From Casuarina equisetifolia (taxonomy: Eukaryota; Streptophyta; Magnoliopsida; Fagales; Casuarinaceae), in contig CM052361.1 of the NCBI GenBank assembly GCA_028551475.1, positions 24,751,491 to 24,815,490 on the forward strand: a DNA stretch of 64,000 bases, in the 5' to 3' direction. Below, piece by piece: positions 11,222 through 22,835 of the stretch; position 1 is the first letter of the stretch, and each line of letters starts with the position of its first letter. A model generated the notes under the pieces. The model was not told where the DNA came from. It did no database searches and saw nothing but the letters and a program-made list of their open reading frames with translations. Both the position numbers and the translations under genes were made by a program.

Positions 11222-13060
11222 TCTTTTGCACATGTTTACAATCCTTTTTTAATCTCATACATTTTCTTGTAGGGAAAAAGTCTCACATTTCAAAAAAAGA
11301 AATATTTTCATCATTTACATCATTTGATAAAATATTCAAAAAAAAAAACGCTACATAATTTTAATGATATTAGCCTAAGTTTAAAGATTTTTTTTCTGAT
11401 TTTTTTTCTTTTTAATATTAAAATATATGCACTTTATGATGTGGGGTGTCAAACCTCATGCCTTACTATTGTAATCCTTACTAGCTCATTATTGAGCTAG
11501 TTGACTAAACCTCCAAGAGTTGATCATAAGATTCTTAACTTATTAAAACACCAATCCATAAATTCAAGAAAAAATCAATACGTGAAACCACTAGGAAAAT
11601 ATTGACATCATTAAAAACTCAAAATGCTTCGACACTTTTCTCGCTAGGATTCTAATTGTTAAAATTTCTTTTAAATTGCCTTAGACCCATTGTTCTCTCT
11701 TTCTTAACCTTTACTAAGTCTAGGGTTCAAAGCAAGGACCCCTAGATTCTTTTTACTTTTTATTTTTATTTTTAGAATAACTGTATTCAATCTATTTGCC
11801 AAACCATTCTTTATGGTTTTCTAGGAAAAATAAATAAATAAATAACTAAATAAATAAATCGGAGCCCTGTATGAAAGAATAAAAAACAGGAAAATAAGTT
11901 AAAAACAAGAAAAATCTCTTTTCATGCTTCCTTTTGATAATAGTGGAAAATATGTAGGGTCATGGGAAAACTGGAGTTTTCTTCTCTTTTTCTTAGCATA
12001 TGGCTTTTTAAATACAAGCTTGATTTAATCGTATTTTTTTTATCGAAATATTTGCAGTAATAGTGTTGAATTTAATGTATACATTAGGCAATTTCCAAGA
12101 ACTGAAATGTCGATTGGCAAGAATAATGGGTAGTTTGCTATAGTTGGAAAAGTAGAGAATTTATACCAAAATAAGCTACCCTTGGAACGAAATCTTAAAG
12201 GCTTTTTGGAAAAATTGAAAATCTTCAGCAATGTCATCGGTTTATAATCTTGGAAAAATATGCAATTATGGATGCAGACCATTTCAGTCTTTTCCTTAAG
12301 AAATTGATAATGCAGTGGCCAGTCTTGGAACATATAAAATTTCCATAAATTCTTGCTCGGCTTGTAATAAGAATTTCTAAGTATCATCTATGATATTTAA
12401 TTATCAAAGAAGACTTTCTTAGAAAAGAATATAAAGAATTGAGTACAAATAATAAATCAGGCTAGCTTAGAAAGGAAAGTCAATTTAGACATGTATAGAA
12501 AATTGAATGTTAGAAATAAATTCAAGCTAGCTAAAGAAGGAAGGTTAATAGTTTTGTGGTGTACACATTGTGAATCCATAAAGCCAAGTCCTCAGCCACT
12601 AAGCAATAATTTATTTTTGGAGTAAGTTATTTTACATTATGATTTATAAACTAATTTAATTTGGAGTCAACCTAATAGATTCTCTTTTAGCAATTTCCTG
12701 AGTTGTTTGAAAAAATTTTAAACCCACATCTTTCTATTGTTTCAATTGTATCGAAACAAAGAATTTGACTATTATAGCCAATTGCCAAACACAGAAGAAT
12801 TCCCATGGACATTGTTTTGAAGAACAAAATCTCAGATTTGGAGTTGAAGATGAAAAGACTTACAAGGAATGTACTTGCATATTAGATAGAATAGAAGTTT
12901 TGTATAAAAAACAAATGATTATTAAATAATATTAAGTGTAAAAACTGTCTCTTCAACTTATAAAATTAGCTTTTCAAACGAACTTTGATCTTTCTAGTAC
13001 ATGCATATATGAATGGATGGTTAGATATCTCCTGAAAATTCAGTAACCGAAGCAAGAAAT
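11222..13060. other. Noncoding part of unit A
   Basis: AT-rich DNA shared with 23090-24600 of unit B. A 115-codon minus frame at 12040-12387 is only partly open in copy B and shows no family motifs, so it is not called a gene. Positions about 12735-12885 are absent from unit B. Confidence 0.6.
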
Positions 13061-13360
13061 GAACTTTCAGCCTTGATCAATGATTTCTCTGTTCCTGAAT
13101 GAAATTCTTTCTTTAACAGAAGCAAGAAGCTCCTCTGTTTTGGGTCCTTCCACCTCCTTACTCATGCTTCTGATATCGAAAGTGGAAACTCTGCTTAAGC
13201 AAATCAGGTTCATGTATAAGGCAACATACTAAGGAAGACCTTGATCAATGATATCTGGGTTATCATCGCTGGCTGCTCTTGAGAATTTAGACGACAATTT
13301 TTATCATGGTTTTTCTGTCACTGAATGGATTTCCTCTTAACAGAAGCAAGAAGCTGAAAA

Positions 13361-13469
13361 ATGCTCTATCAGGCCGAAGTAGATATAAACATGAAGATTG
13401 CTGCAAAATTATTGGAGAAAATTCTTCAACAAAAGAATTCTTCTGAAGCTTTTACACTCAATCCTCAAC
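13361..13469 (+). other. Partial copy of an unrecognised coding-like segment (end of unit A)
   Basis: Encodes MLYQAEVDINMKIAAKLLEK and ILQQKNSSEAFTLNPQ, then is cut exactly at the tandem-duplication junction and runs into RPL23A intron sequence. The longer equivalent is at 24933-25133. The family is not recognised. Confidence 0.4.
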
Positions 13470-13786
13470 TGTTTTCTACGAGATTTCTACGAGTTTACTA
13501 TGTTATTTTGTTGCTGGACTACTGTCATTCTCGTGATGCCGTTGAGGAGAAAAGAAAGAGAAATAGAGTTATTGAATTCATGCGTTATATCGGACAATGA
13601 ATGAGGCATTGAGCGTGTCTAAACCAAAAATTTTGTCTTAGTTTATGTTACTATGAGTTTTGATACTCTCAGATTATATGCGAATGGGATTAGCCCTTTC
13701 AAAAGGAATGTACTGCATGGTTGCTTTGTGTAGTTTCATGTTCCTAAGGCAGGTACTAGGGATTTCTAGAAACTTGATGCCATATG

Positions 13787-13791
13787 ATATG
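13787..13791. repeat. 5-bp target-site duplication of copia element (left)
   Basis: ATATG, matched by 19233-19237. Unit A has the uninterrupted site GATATGGAAGAT. Confidence 0.9.
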
Positions 13792-14033
13792 TGTTGGAGA
13801 TACACATGTATATTTTCCCATATTAGCCAGATATATTTTTCTTTTTAGAGTTATCCACTTTAGGTATTGTTTGTATAATTAGCAACGTGAATATTCTTTT
13901 TTTCCTTGTATTATTTCTTTATTTGGTCCATTTCCTTATTATTAAAGGAACGTGTCCTGTACATCTTTTCTCAAGAAAAGCAATATACCTTTTCCAAAAC
14001 TCTCATGCTTTCACTCTTCCTTAGTTTGTGACA
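13792..14033 (+). repeat. 5' LTR of copia element
   Basis: Begins TGTTGGAGATAC and ends TTTGTGACA (canonical TG...CA). Length 242. Compared with the 3' LTR: three substitutions, all transitions, and one T fewer in a T-run. Confidence 0.96.
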
Positions 14034-14047
14034 TGGTATCACGAGCC
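14034..14047 (+). other. Primer-binding site, initiator methionine tRNA type
   Basis: TGGTATCACGAGCC directly follows the 5' LTR. The usual plant copia site is TGGTATCAGAGC; an additional C splits the match, which may weaken priming. Confidence 0.75.
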
Positions 14048-14059
14048 TAGTTTTTTTTT

Positions 14060-17000
14060 TTTCTCCTCTCTCGCTTCCGCCCTCTTCCTTTGGTTTCTGA
14101 ACGTTTTCTGCCCTCTTTTGCTCTCGTTTTTTTGCCTCTATTACCTCTCCCAAACAGGCCCTTATCAGCCCGTCTCTGGCCCCTCTCACCTCTCCACCCA
14201 GCCCACCATACCAGCTGTTAGTCCCGGGCCTGACCCAGCCACGGGGCCCAACACCTCTGGCCTGGGTTCTTCCACTCTGGGCCAACCCTCCCTCTCGGGC
14301 GGGTCACCTTCTCCGGATCCGGGTAGCAATCCCTACCCGCTTCCCTCCTTTCCCCAATTTTCGGGTCCCGCCGACGGCTCGGGTTCGGGTTCGGGTAGCA
14401 ATCCCTACCCGTTCCCCTACCCGTTTGTCGTTCCCCCTTCCGCCGCCGCCGGAAATCGCATTGAGCCCGGTGATCCTCTCTACACCGCCGTTTCGGACGG
14501 CCCCGAACTTCGATTGGTGGCTCAATCTCTCACCGGCGCCGACACTTACCCAGTTTGGTCTCGCGACCTCCGCCGTACCCTTCTCACGAAGGACAAAGAC
14601 GGTTTTCTCGACAGCTCTGTCCCTCTGCTGGCGGATCCCCGCCTCGCTCGACAGTGGCGCAAGTGCTCCCAATTGGTTCGGACCTGGATTGGGAACACGA
14701 TCTCGCCATATGTGGTCGCCGGAATTCCCCCGACAGAAGATGCTCAGATTTTATGGGACCATCTCCGCGAGATGTACGGCCACACGGATTGGGTGCGCCT
14801 CTTTTAGATCGATCGCTCTCTGATCGATCTGAAACAAGGAAACCTCTCGGTTTCCGTATTCTTCCATCAGTTCGCTGCCTTATGCAACGAACACGATCAA
14901 GCTGAAGAGAAACTTGAAGCCCCCGATTCCACGTTGCGCCAATACCAGAAAATCAAAGAACACAACCGGGTTATTCATTTTTTATTGCTGTTAAATGAAA
15001 CTTACAGTGGTTTTCGTTCGCAGATTCTGGCCATGGAACCGCCTCCTTCCTTGTGCCGTCTCTTCCATCTTGCTCTTCAGGAAGAACATCACAGATTGGC
15101 TTCATCCGAATATCTTCGGATCGGCGACTCGGTCGTCCTAACCGTTCGCGCCTCTGCCGCTCAGAGAGCTCTCGCGGCTCGGGGGTCTGGGGGCTGGAGC
15201 GCTAATTCGGCTCTAGGGTTTTCTGAGACCGAATCGCTTCAACCCCTCCAACCCTCTCTCGGCACGGACGACTCAGATGCGCTAGTCGCATCTGACGACC
15301 ATTATTCTTTTGACCCCGCGCGTTCATCAGACGGCCCGCACCGCGCGACCACTGCACCTGCAGTCCGCCAATCTAACGGCCAGCGCTCTTCGCCCGCTTC
15401 TCGCCGATCCAACGGTCCAAATGGTTCCCGCGGCCGATCCAACGATCCAAATAATCTTTATTGTGATTATTGCAAACGAACAAATCACACTAAAGATCGA
15501 TGCTGGAAATTACACGGGAAACCAGCTGATAAAGAAAAATTGGACAAAAATGTGACATCTAACGCTGTTTCTGTTCCAGATGGGTCCAATTCTCAGCTCA
15601 CTGATGCCCAACTTCAACAGATTATGCAGGCTTTCAATCAACATGGAACTCCTGACAAAATTGCCAATTTTGCAGGTACTTCTTTTTGTTTTTCCAGCTC
15701 CTTATCTCCGACTGCATGGATTATTGATTCGGGTGCCAGTGATCACATTATTTGCGACAAAAAATATTTTTCCAAAATTTATCCCCATCACCGATCTCTG
15801 TCCGTTCGTCTTCCGAATGGAACTCTGACCTCCGTCACTGATATTGGTGATGTCCACCTTAGTAATTGTGTCACCCTACACAATGTCCTTTTTGTCCCTA
15901 CTTTTCATTTCAACCTCATTTCTGTTTCTAAAGTTTGTAACACAAATGATTGTCGCCTTATTCTTGATTCCAACTTGTGTTTTTTCCAGGCCCGTTCGAC
16001 TGGCAAACTGATGAGCTTGGGTAGCGTCCAACAAGGCCTTTATTTTTGGGTTCCAATTAATTCTGTTTTATCTGCTTGTAATTCTCCCATTCGGGACACC
16101 TTTTGTAATGCCAATTTTCTGAATAATAATAATATTCTCCACCAACGTTTAGGCCATAGTGCCTCGTTCCCACTCCCAACATGTCCCATTTGTCCGTTGG
16201 CAAAACAATCTCGCCAACCTTTCCCCTCTAGCACCTCTCGTGCCTCTTCCATTTTTTCCCTATTCATCTTGACATTTGGGGCCCCTATCACACCCCCCAT
16301 CGTGATGGGTCTCGTTTTTTCCTCACCCTTGTTGATGATTTCTCTCGCGCTACATGGGTTTTCCTCATGCAATCCAAAACCCAAGTCTTACCTCATCTCA
16401 CCCGTTTTTTTACCCTTATTGCCACACAATTTCATACTTCTGTCCAACGTGTTCGCACTGATAACGCCCGTGATTTTTTTAATCATGCTTGTGTCTCATT
16501 CTTCTCATCCCATGGCATTCTCCATGAAAGTTCTTGCACTTACACCCCTCAACAAAATGGGGTTGTTGAGCGCAAACATCGTCACCTTCTCGAGGTCGCT
16601 CGCGCTCTAAAATATCAAGCCTCTATTCCTGATATTTTTTGGGGCGATTGTGTGATCACTGCTGCCTACCTAATCAATCGCATGCCTTCTCGGGTACTTG
16701 CTGGTAAGACTCCCTTTGATCTCCTCTTTGGGAAGCCACCCGACACTGCTCATCTTCGTGTCTTTGGCTGTCTCTGCTTTGCCACCACCGTCGGACCTCG
16801 GGACAAACTTGGTCCCCGTGCCACGCGTTGTGTTTTTATGGGGTACCCCCCCTTGCAGAAGGGTTATCGTGTCTATGATCCCTCTACTGGTCTCTTCTTT
16901 ATCAGCAGAGACGTTACTTTCCATGAGGATGTCTTTCCTTTTGCCACTTCGTCTCCTCCGGATGGCCCCTCCGACTCCTCCCTCGGATCTCGGCCTTTCT

Positions 17001-17527
17001 TATTTGAGGATGATGTCTCAGCCCCCCTATTATTGCCACCCCTCCTACCCTCCCCTCCCCCTCCTATCCCCCCTGCTTCACCTCCTAATCCCTGCCCCTC
17101 TCCTCCTCTCTCCCTCAGCTATGCACCCACCCCTCCTACCCCTCTAGACATATCCCCCACCCCTTCTGCTTCTGATGACTCTTTGGCCATTGTTCCCTAC
17201 CACCCTCCCTCACCACCTCCTTCCTCTCCTCCTGTTGTCCCTCGTCGCTTTGGGCGTCCCACTCGGCCCCCTACTTGGACGCAGGACTACCTTTGCTCCT
17301 CTGTATCCTCGCCCAGCACCTTCTACCCTATTTCCCACTACCTTAGCCTTGCTCGCCTCTCTCCTGACCACCTTTGCTGTATTAGTCGCATTTCTGCCGA
17401 CGTGGAACCTTATTATTATCATCAGGCTGTTAAAGATCCCAAATGGCAAAAGGCCATGGTGGATGAACTTCGTGCCCTTGCTGATAATCGCACCTGGGAT
17501 GTGGTCCCTCGGCCCTCTCATCGGTGA
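14060..17527 (+). pseudogene. copia gag-protease-integrase region, disrupted
   Basis: Pro/Ser/Gly-rich N-terminus without an in-frame ATG, then a gag domain (about 14480-15200). A TAG at 14805-14807 interrupts VRLF*IDRSLIDLKQG where relatives have Gln. Downstream, same frame: a CX2CX4HX4C zinc knuckle (YCDYCKRTNHTKDRCW, about 15459-15506), aspartic protease DSGA (about 15726), and a shortened GAG-pre-integrase zinc region (HQRLGHS...CPICPLAK, apparently with an internal deletion). A frameshift near 16250-16262 separates this from the integrase core, which has D in HLDIWGP, D in VRTDNARDF and E in NGVVERKHRH. A Pro/Ser-rich linker follows, and a TGA at 17525-17527 breaks the frame before RT. 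Confidence 0.9.
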
Positions 17528-18982
17528 CCCATTGGCTGCAAATGGGTCTATAAGATCAAGTATAAGGCTGATGGCTCTATCGAACGTTATAAGGCTCGTC
17601 TTGTGGCCAAAGGTTACACTCAACAGGAGGGCTTCGACTATCAGGACACTTTCTCTCCTGTGGCTAAAGAAGGCACTGTCCGTACTTTTCTAGCCATTGC
17701 TGCCTTTCGTGACTGGTCTCTCCATCAGATGGATGTTCATAATGCCTTCCTTCATGGTGATTTGGATGAGGAAATCTATATGGAGCTTCCTCCGGGTTTA
17801 CGGAGACAGGGGGAGTCTAGGGTTTGTCGTCTCCGCAAATCCCTTTACGGCCTTAAACAAGCTTCTCGCCAATGGTATGCCAAATTCACCTCTGCACTCA
17901 CAGCTGCCCATTTTCGACAATCCCGTCATGATTATGCTCTCTTTACCTGGCACAAAGGTACCTCCTCCATCTACTTGTTAATTTATGTTGATGATATTTT
18001 GATCATGGGCAACGACATTCTTGCTATTGAACGCTTCAAGAAGTTTTTACATTCCACTTTTCGGATTAAGGATTTGGGACCGCCCAAATATTATTTAGGC
18101 ATCGAAATTGCCCGTTTCGACAAGGGTATTTGTCTTAGCCAACGTAAGTTTGTTTTGGAGATCATATCAGATGCTGGTTTATCTGGATGCAAACTTGCTA
18201 TCATTCCTTTTGAACAAAATTTGAATCTCACCACACCTGAATATGATGTTGGCGTCTCACCACTCGATGCGGACCCTCCGCTTAAGGATCCTTCAAGCTA
18301 TCAGAGACTGGTTGGAAAATTTATCTATCTCACAATGACCCGACCTGATATCTGCTACTCAGTACAGATTCTCAGTCAGTTCATGCATCAACCCAAACAA
18401 TCTCACATGAATGCAGCCTTGAAAGTTGTAAAATATTTAAAAGGATGTCCTGGATTGGGAATTCTTCTCTCTCGACGTTGCAACATGGAAATGACCGCAT
18501 ACTGTGACACAGATTATGCCACTTGTCCCATGAGTAGGCGATCGACTACTGGATTCTGCATTAAATTTGGAGATTCTTTATTATCATGGAAAACAAAGAA
18601 ACAATCCACTGTTTCCTTGTCCTCTGCTGAATCTGAGTATCGAGCTATGGCCAAAACTACTTGTGAAGTTATTTGGTTAAGAGGTCTTCTTCGGGATTTC
18701 GGTGTTCACGTAAAAGGACCCACTCTTCTGTTCTGTGACAATGACGCCGCTCTTAAACTTGCAGCAAATCCTATGGTTCATGAACGGACGAAACATATTG
18801 AAGTTGATTGCCATTTTACCAGAGATAAGATACATGAAGGTGTCATTCGAACCAAGGAAATTCGAACTACAGAGCAACCTGCAGATATTTTTACCAAAGC
18901 GCTTTGCCACAGACAACATGCATATCTATTAAGCAAGCTAGGTGTGTTTGACGTTTATAAACCACCAAAACCACCAGCTTGA
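17528..18982 (+). pseudogene. copia reverse transcriptase-RNase H region
   Basis: Open to TGA at 18980-18982. RT motifs in order: GCKWVYKIKYKADGSIERYK, ARLVAKGYTQQEGFDY, MDVHNAFLHGDLDEEIYM, LRKSLYGLKQASRQWY, and the catalytic YVDD at 17984-17995. RNase H follows, with AYCDTDYATCP, STTGFCIKFGDSLLSWKTK and SLSSAESEYRAM. It is in the same frame as the integrase part but cut off from it by the upstream TGA, so it is not expected to be translated. This half is otherwise undamaged. Confidence 0.93.
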
Positions 18983-18989
18983 GGGGGAG
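18979..18989 (+). other. Polypurine tract of copia element
   Basis: TTGAGGGGGAG immediately before the 3' LTR, overlapping the pol stop codon; the usual plus-strand primer site. Confidence 0.85.
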
Positions 18990-19232
18990 TGTTGGAGATA
19001 CGCATGTATATTTTCCCATATTAGCCAGATATATTTTTCTTTTTAGAGTTATCCACTTTAGGTATTGTTTGTATAATTAGCAACGTGAATATTCTTTTTT
19101 TTCCTTGTATTATTTCTTTATTTGGTCCGTTTCCTTATTATTAAAGGAATGTGTCCTGTACATCTTTTCTCAAGAAAAGCAATATACCTTTTCCAAAACT
19201 CTCATGCTTTCACTCTTCCTTAGTTTGTGACA
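18990..19232 (+). repeat. 3' LTR of copia element
   Basis: 243 bases, near-identical to the 5' LTR, followed by target-site copy ATATG (19233-19237) and by unit-B RPL23A intron sequence. Confidence 0.96.
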
Positions 19233-19801
19233 ATATGGAAGATAGTGTCGAAGTTTGGAGGGAACGAAATGGTTGTAATTTGAGGACAGAAAAAGTCAAT
19301 GGAAGATCTAAACATGCTATTTGTAGGATCAGTTTTGATGAGATGGACACTGGCAGTTGTTTTTATTTTTCACTTTAGAGACTCTGGATTCTATTAATTT
19401 TAGAAAGTTGGTAGTCATTTGTGCTAGTTCTCTTTTATTTTCTCGTCTCCTATGCCATTGTGGAATCTAATTATTCAACTATATATGAGAAAATTTCTTT
19501 TTTCAAAAAGTAAGAGAAACACTGGCATATTTGGATGTCCAACCTAAATTGATTGATTGCTTAGGGTGTATACAATTTCAGTCACTAAAGAAGGTCTTGG
19601 TTTCTTCTGGTTTCATAACATCCTCCCCTCTTCTTTCTTCCCAATTCCCTCTTCCCATGAACCCCCAGAAATAATTTATTCAGACTGGTACGACTTGTGT
19701 AATGTGTTTTTTATTTTATTTTATTTTATCTGAACAGAACCCCCATTCGTGAAATGAATAATATTTTGGTTGTAATCTGCAATCTTCTTGTCTTATTGTT
19801 A

Positions 19802-19805
<4 letters not shown>

Positions 19806-19834
<29 letters not shown>
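19806..19834. repeat. (TA)n microsatellite in former RPL23A intron, copy B
   Basis: About 14 TA repeats upstream of the exon 2 acceptor. Copy A has a shorter, interrupted version near 7850-7870. Confidence 0.9.
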
Positions 19835-19838
<4 letters not shown>

Positions 19839-19869
19839 TCTGCAACTTAACGATGCATGTCTTATGCAG

Positions 19870-20531
<662 letters not shown>

Positions 20532-20844
20532 AGTACTGTCTGGAATTCTCTTTTTAGATTTTTTTTTTTTTAACTTTATTTGATTTAAAAGGCTTGTCAG
20601 TCTTATCAGTTTAAGGTATGAGATTTTGCAAACTCGTTTAGTCGTTTCTGGTGTATGTTCTTAATTTTTTTGGCTTAACTCACATTTCAACGATGTAGGC
20701 TTGAAGGTGCAATTTTTCTTGTCCAAGTGGTGTGTATCTATGGTTTCTTTAGATTAATGCTTTCGGATTACATTCCAAAAAAGCTATTCATCAGTAATTT
20801 CTCTGTTAGTTACTCTGTCTAATTGAAGAACTGTTAGATACTAC

Positions 20845-21310
20845 TTATGTGTGTGTTACTATCATCTTTCCTATCCCCCACCTTCGGTGCCAAACTACGT
20901 ATTATTCAGTCTGCCTACGCTGCCCATCTTGTCTTTTTCTCTGTTTGTAGAGACATATCCAAATCCCAGCATCACCTCTTATTATACGTCATAGGACCAA
21001 GCATCTCCTTTACCGTATCTTCTGCGTGTTGTCATGGTTTTGTCTGGCGTGGGGCAAACTTGTTTTTATGCTATTCTTTTCCATGCCCTTTGCTTGGAAC
21101 CCGCTTCCTGAAGTTTATATCGATTGTCTTCCCTCTCGTTTGCCTTTTTGTTTCATGATAATTGGTCTTTATAATCTTTTACGTGGTACAAAAATAAGAT
21201 AAAAGAATTGTTTGGGTGAAATCTACGAGAGGCTGTAAGAGCGTTGGATTGTACAAATTTTTATGAAGTCACCGGGCTCAGTAGTTGTAAGTGATATTGA
21301 ATAAAAGGTT
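20845..21310. other. Sequence specific to unit B, origin unknown
   Basis: Between the RPL23A pseudogene and RING-H2 gene B, about 450 bases replace an unrelated ~170 bases of unit A. A 103-codon frame (20847-21158) is rich in hydrophobic residues but has no recognised motif. No terminal repeats were found. Confidence 0.45.
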
Positions 21311-21435
21311 TAAGTTACCAGCATCATCAAGTATTATTTTGCAAAGTGGGATGACATATCCTGTTAGTGTACATCAAAACTCTACCAGAGAAACTGGTGG
21401 TTTCAGGGGCTGACTCCAAATGTCACGGTGGATTT

Positions 21436-21454
21436 CTGAAGTGTTTGGGGGAAC
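21436..21454 (-). promoter_or_regulatory. Candidate miR395 target site in 3' UTR of RING-H2 gene B (19-nt perfect complement)
   Basis: The plus strand reads CTGAAGTGTTTGGGGGAAC, identical to nucleotides 1-19 of miR395a as I know it. The RING-H2 mRNA therefore contains its exact complement, 24 nt after the stop; only miRNA positions 20-21 are unpaired. No complementary arm lies within about 130 bases on either side, so it does not look like a MIR395 hairpin. Established miR395 targets are ATP sulfurylases and SULTR2;1, so this would be a new target type. Confidence 0.6.
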
Positions 21455-21478
21455 AAACACGGTCAGCAAGTTGTCGTG

Positions 21479-22030
21479 TCAAGAAGCAGGTCCACTGGGT
21501 GAATCAAATGCACTCTCACTGCTACTGGATTCATATATAGCTTCACCCTGGACTGCAGGAGGACTGTATTCGCCGTGGATGGTGAGATCGTAGGCCGTCG
21601 ACCGGCAGACGGGACAGTTCGAGTGGGACTCAAACCAAGTGTCTATGCAAGGGAGATGAAAGGCATGGCTGCAGTTGGGCAGATGTCTTAACAACTGCCC
21701 TTCCTCAAACTCGTCCAGGCAAACCGCACAGCCCACGCTGCCTTCGCTGTGCTCTCCTCCATTACTCTTCCTAAACTCAGAGACCCGAAGACTTTCCAGT
21801 ATGACGAATTCGAGTCCAACGCTGTGAATCTCTTCGGCGGGTTCGTTGGCATCAGGGATCTCAACAATGTAGCGAATCTCTTCCGTTGGATCACCGGCGT
21901 TGGGGTCCTCGCTGTGGTTGCTGCGGGTGGAGCCACAGGAGCCACACAAGGCGCCGCTGAAACGTCGCATAATGCAGCAGTAACCGAGGAGTACCGTGGC
22001 TAAAACTACAGCTGCCAATGCACACAGCAT
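21479..22030 (-). CDS. ATL-type RING-H2 finger E3 ubiquitin ligase, copy B
   Basis: Predicted membrane-bound E3 ligase, 183 residues from ATG 22030 ([20 protein letters not shown], a membrane helix at the very start). A shorter acidic linker follows, then the GLD-like [15 protein letters not shown] and a complete RING-H2 ([22 protein letters not shown]), then a Ser-rich tail. The start was chosen because no ATG occurs between the TATA motif (22124-22130) and 22030; the frame stays open upstream to 22270, beyond the TATA. Relative to copy A the ATG of MSSW is lost and one ENPDA-containing linker stretch is missing. The RING metal ligands are all kept, so it may be functional. Confidence 0.8.
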   Translation of the reverse strand: MLCALAAVVLATVLLGYCCIMRRFSGALCGSCGSTRSNHSEDPNAGDPTEEIRYIVEIPDANEPAEEIHSVGLEFVILESLRVSEFRKSNGGEHSEGSVGCAVCLDEFEEGQLLRHLPNCSHAFHLPCIDTWFESHSNCPVCRSTAYDLTIHGEYSPPAVQGEAIYESSSSESAFDSPSGPAS

Positions 22031-22123
22031 ATTGACTGTGCTGGATTTGTTGCCGTACCTGGCGGGAGTAAGGGGGGAGAAATGAAAAGTAGCCGGGAAA
22101 GCAAGTTCTGCGGGTTTTGTAGG

Positions 22124-22130
22124 TATATAA
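22124..22130 (-). promoter_or_regulatory. TATA box of RING-H2 gene B
   Basis: TTATATA on the minus strand in a block conserved with 10142-10148 of copy A. It predicts a 5' UTR of about 60 bases to ATG 22030. Confidence 0.55.
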
Positions 22131-22439
22131 AGAGGAGAATAGGGTAGACATTTGCAAGGATGATGTAAAAAACTAGGCTTTCTTATGTAATTTATCAGAA
22201 GCTCCTCCTCGTTTAAACCGTCCGAGGGGCCTGTACACGCAAAAACATTGGCTATAAGAATCGAAGACATTGTTACTCATCATGAAGTCATCAATCATCG
22301 TTATCCTAGTGTTCCTAGTAGTGCCTTTCTGAGAAACTGCCGTGCTTGCAGATGTTGATTCTATCCAAGGATTTACCAATAGATGACAAAACCGGTTAAG
22401 GGGGTGACCAAAGACGCGTTCATGAATCATTGGTTAAAC

Positions 22440-22835
22440 TGGGGTCAAATGCACTTGTTTTTTTCAAGGAGGAAAACAATTGATTCATATTTATTTATAA
22501 GGGATCAGAGGTAATATGAAATATCTCAACATAATTGTATTCTAATATGAGCTTTTTCAGATTTTTGTTGGATTAGTAGTGTAGATATTAAACTTTTAAT
22601 GGAATCAATTTTACTCTTAATTCTATTCAACTTGACCCCTCTCAAGGTGTGGATATTGTGAAATATAATCTCGTACCAAGTAAACAAGATTTTTGCATAT
22701 CACTTAAAGGTTAATTTATCTTTTTAACTTATGAGTTAATTTTTGAATTTAACTTTAGACCTTTTTTTTTTTTATAATATCCTTCAGTAATTAGATCAAA
22801 CAAAAATGTTTAACATCATTATCTTGTTTAACACT
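22440..22835. other. AT-rich insertion specific to unit B
   Basis: Unit A passes directly from the RING-H2 upstream region to CTTCAACTTTCGTCTGTAAT (near 10482); unit B has about 400 extra AT-rich bases first. No coding capacity, and no clear terminal repeats or target-site duplication were found. Confidence 0.5.

Larger units (their letters stand above)
13792..19232 (+). mobile_element. Ty1/copia LTR retrotransposon, complete in structure but coding-defective
   Basis: 5441 bases with two LTRs of 242 and 243 bases, 5-bp target-site duplication ATATG, initiator-Met-type primer-binding site, purine tract, and gag, protease, integrase, RT and RNase H in copia order. The LTRs differ by three transitions and one single-T indel, indicating a recent insertion. 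Two in-frame stops and one frameshift disrupt the polyprotein, and no in-frame ATG exists near its start, so movement would need proteins from another copy. It sits in what was RPL23A intron 1 of unit B. Confidence 0.96.

Noticed and set aside
12040..12387. 115-codon minus-strand frame in unit A
   Set aside because: Its counterpart in unit B is broken and no domain is recognisable; AT-rich chance frame is more likely.
14304..14823. Several overlapping long frames within copia gag
   Set aside because: They are shadows in other frames or strands of GC-rich gag sequence.
21300..21600. A MIR395 precursor gene on the plus strand
   Set aside because: The plus strand carries the miR395-like 19-mer, but no matching star arm (GTTC...CACTTC) was found within about 130 bases on either side, and the site lies in the 3' UTR of an antisense coding gene.
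22031..22270. Longer RING-H2 B protein starting near 22270
   Set aside because: It would begin upstream of the TATA box shared with copy A, and its first 80 residues look like translated promoter and 5' UTR.
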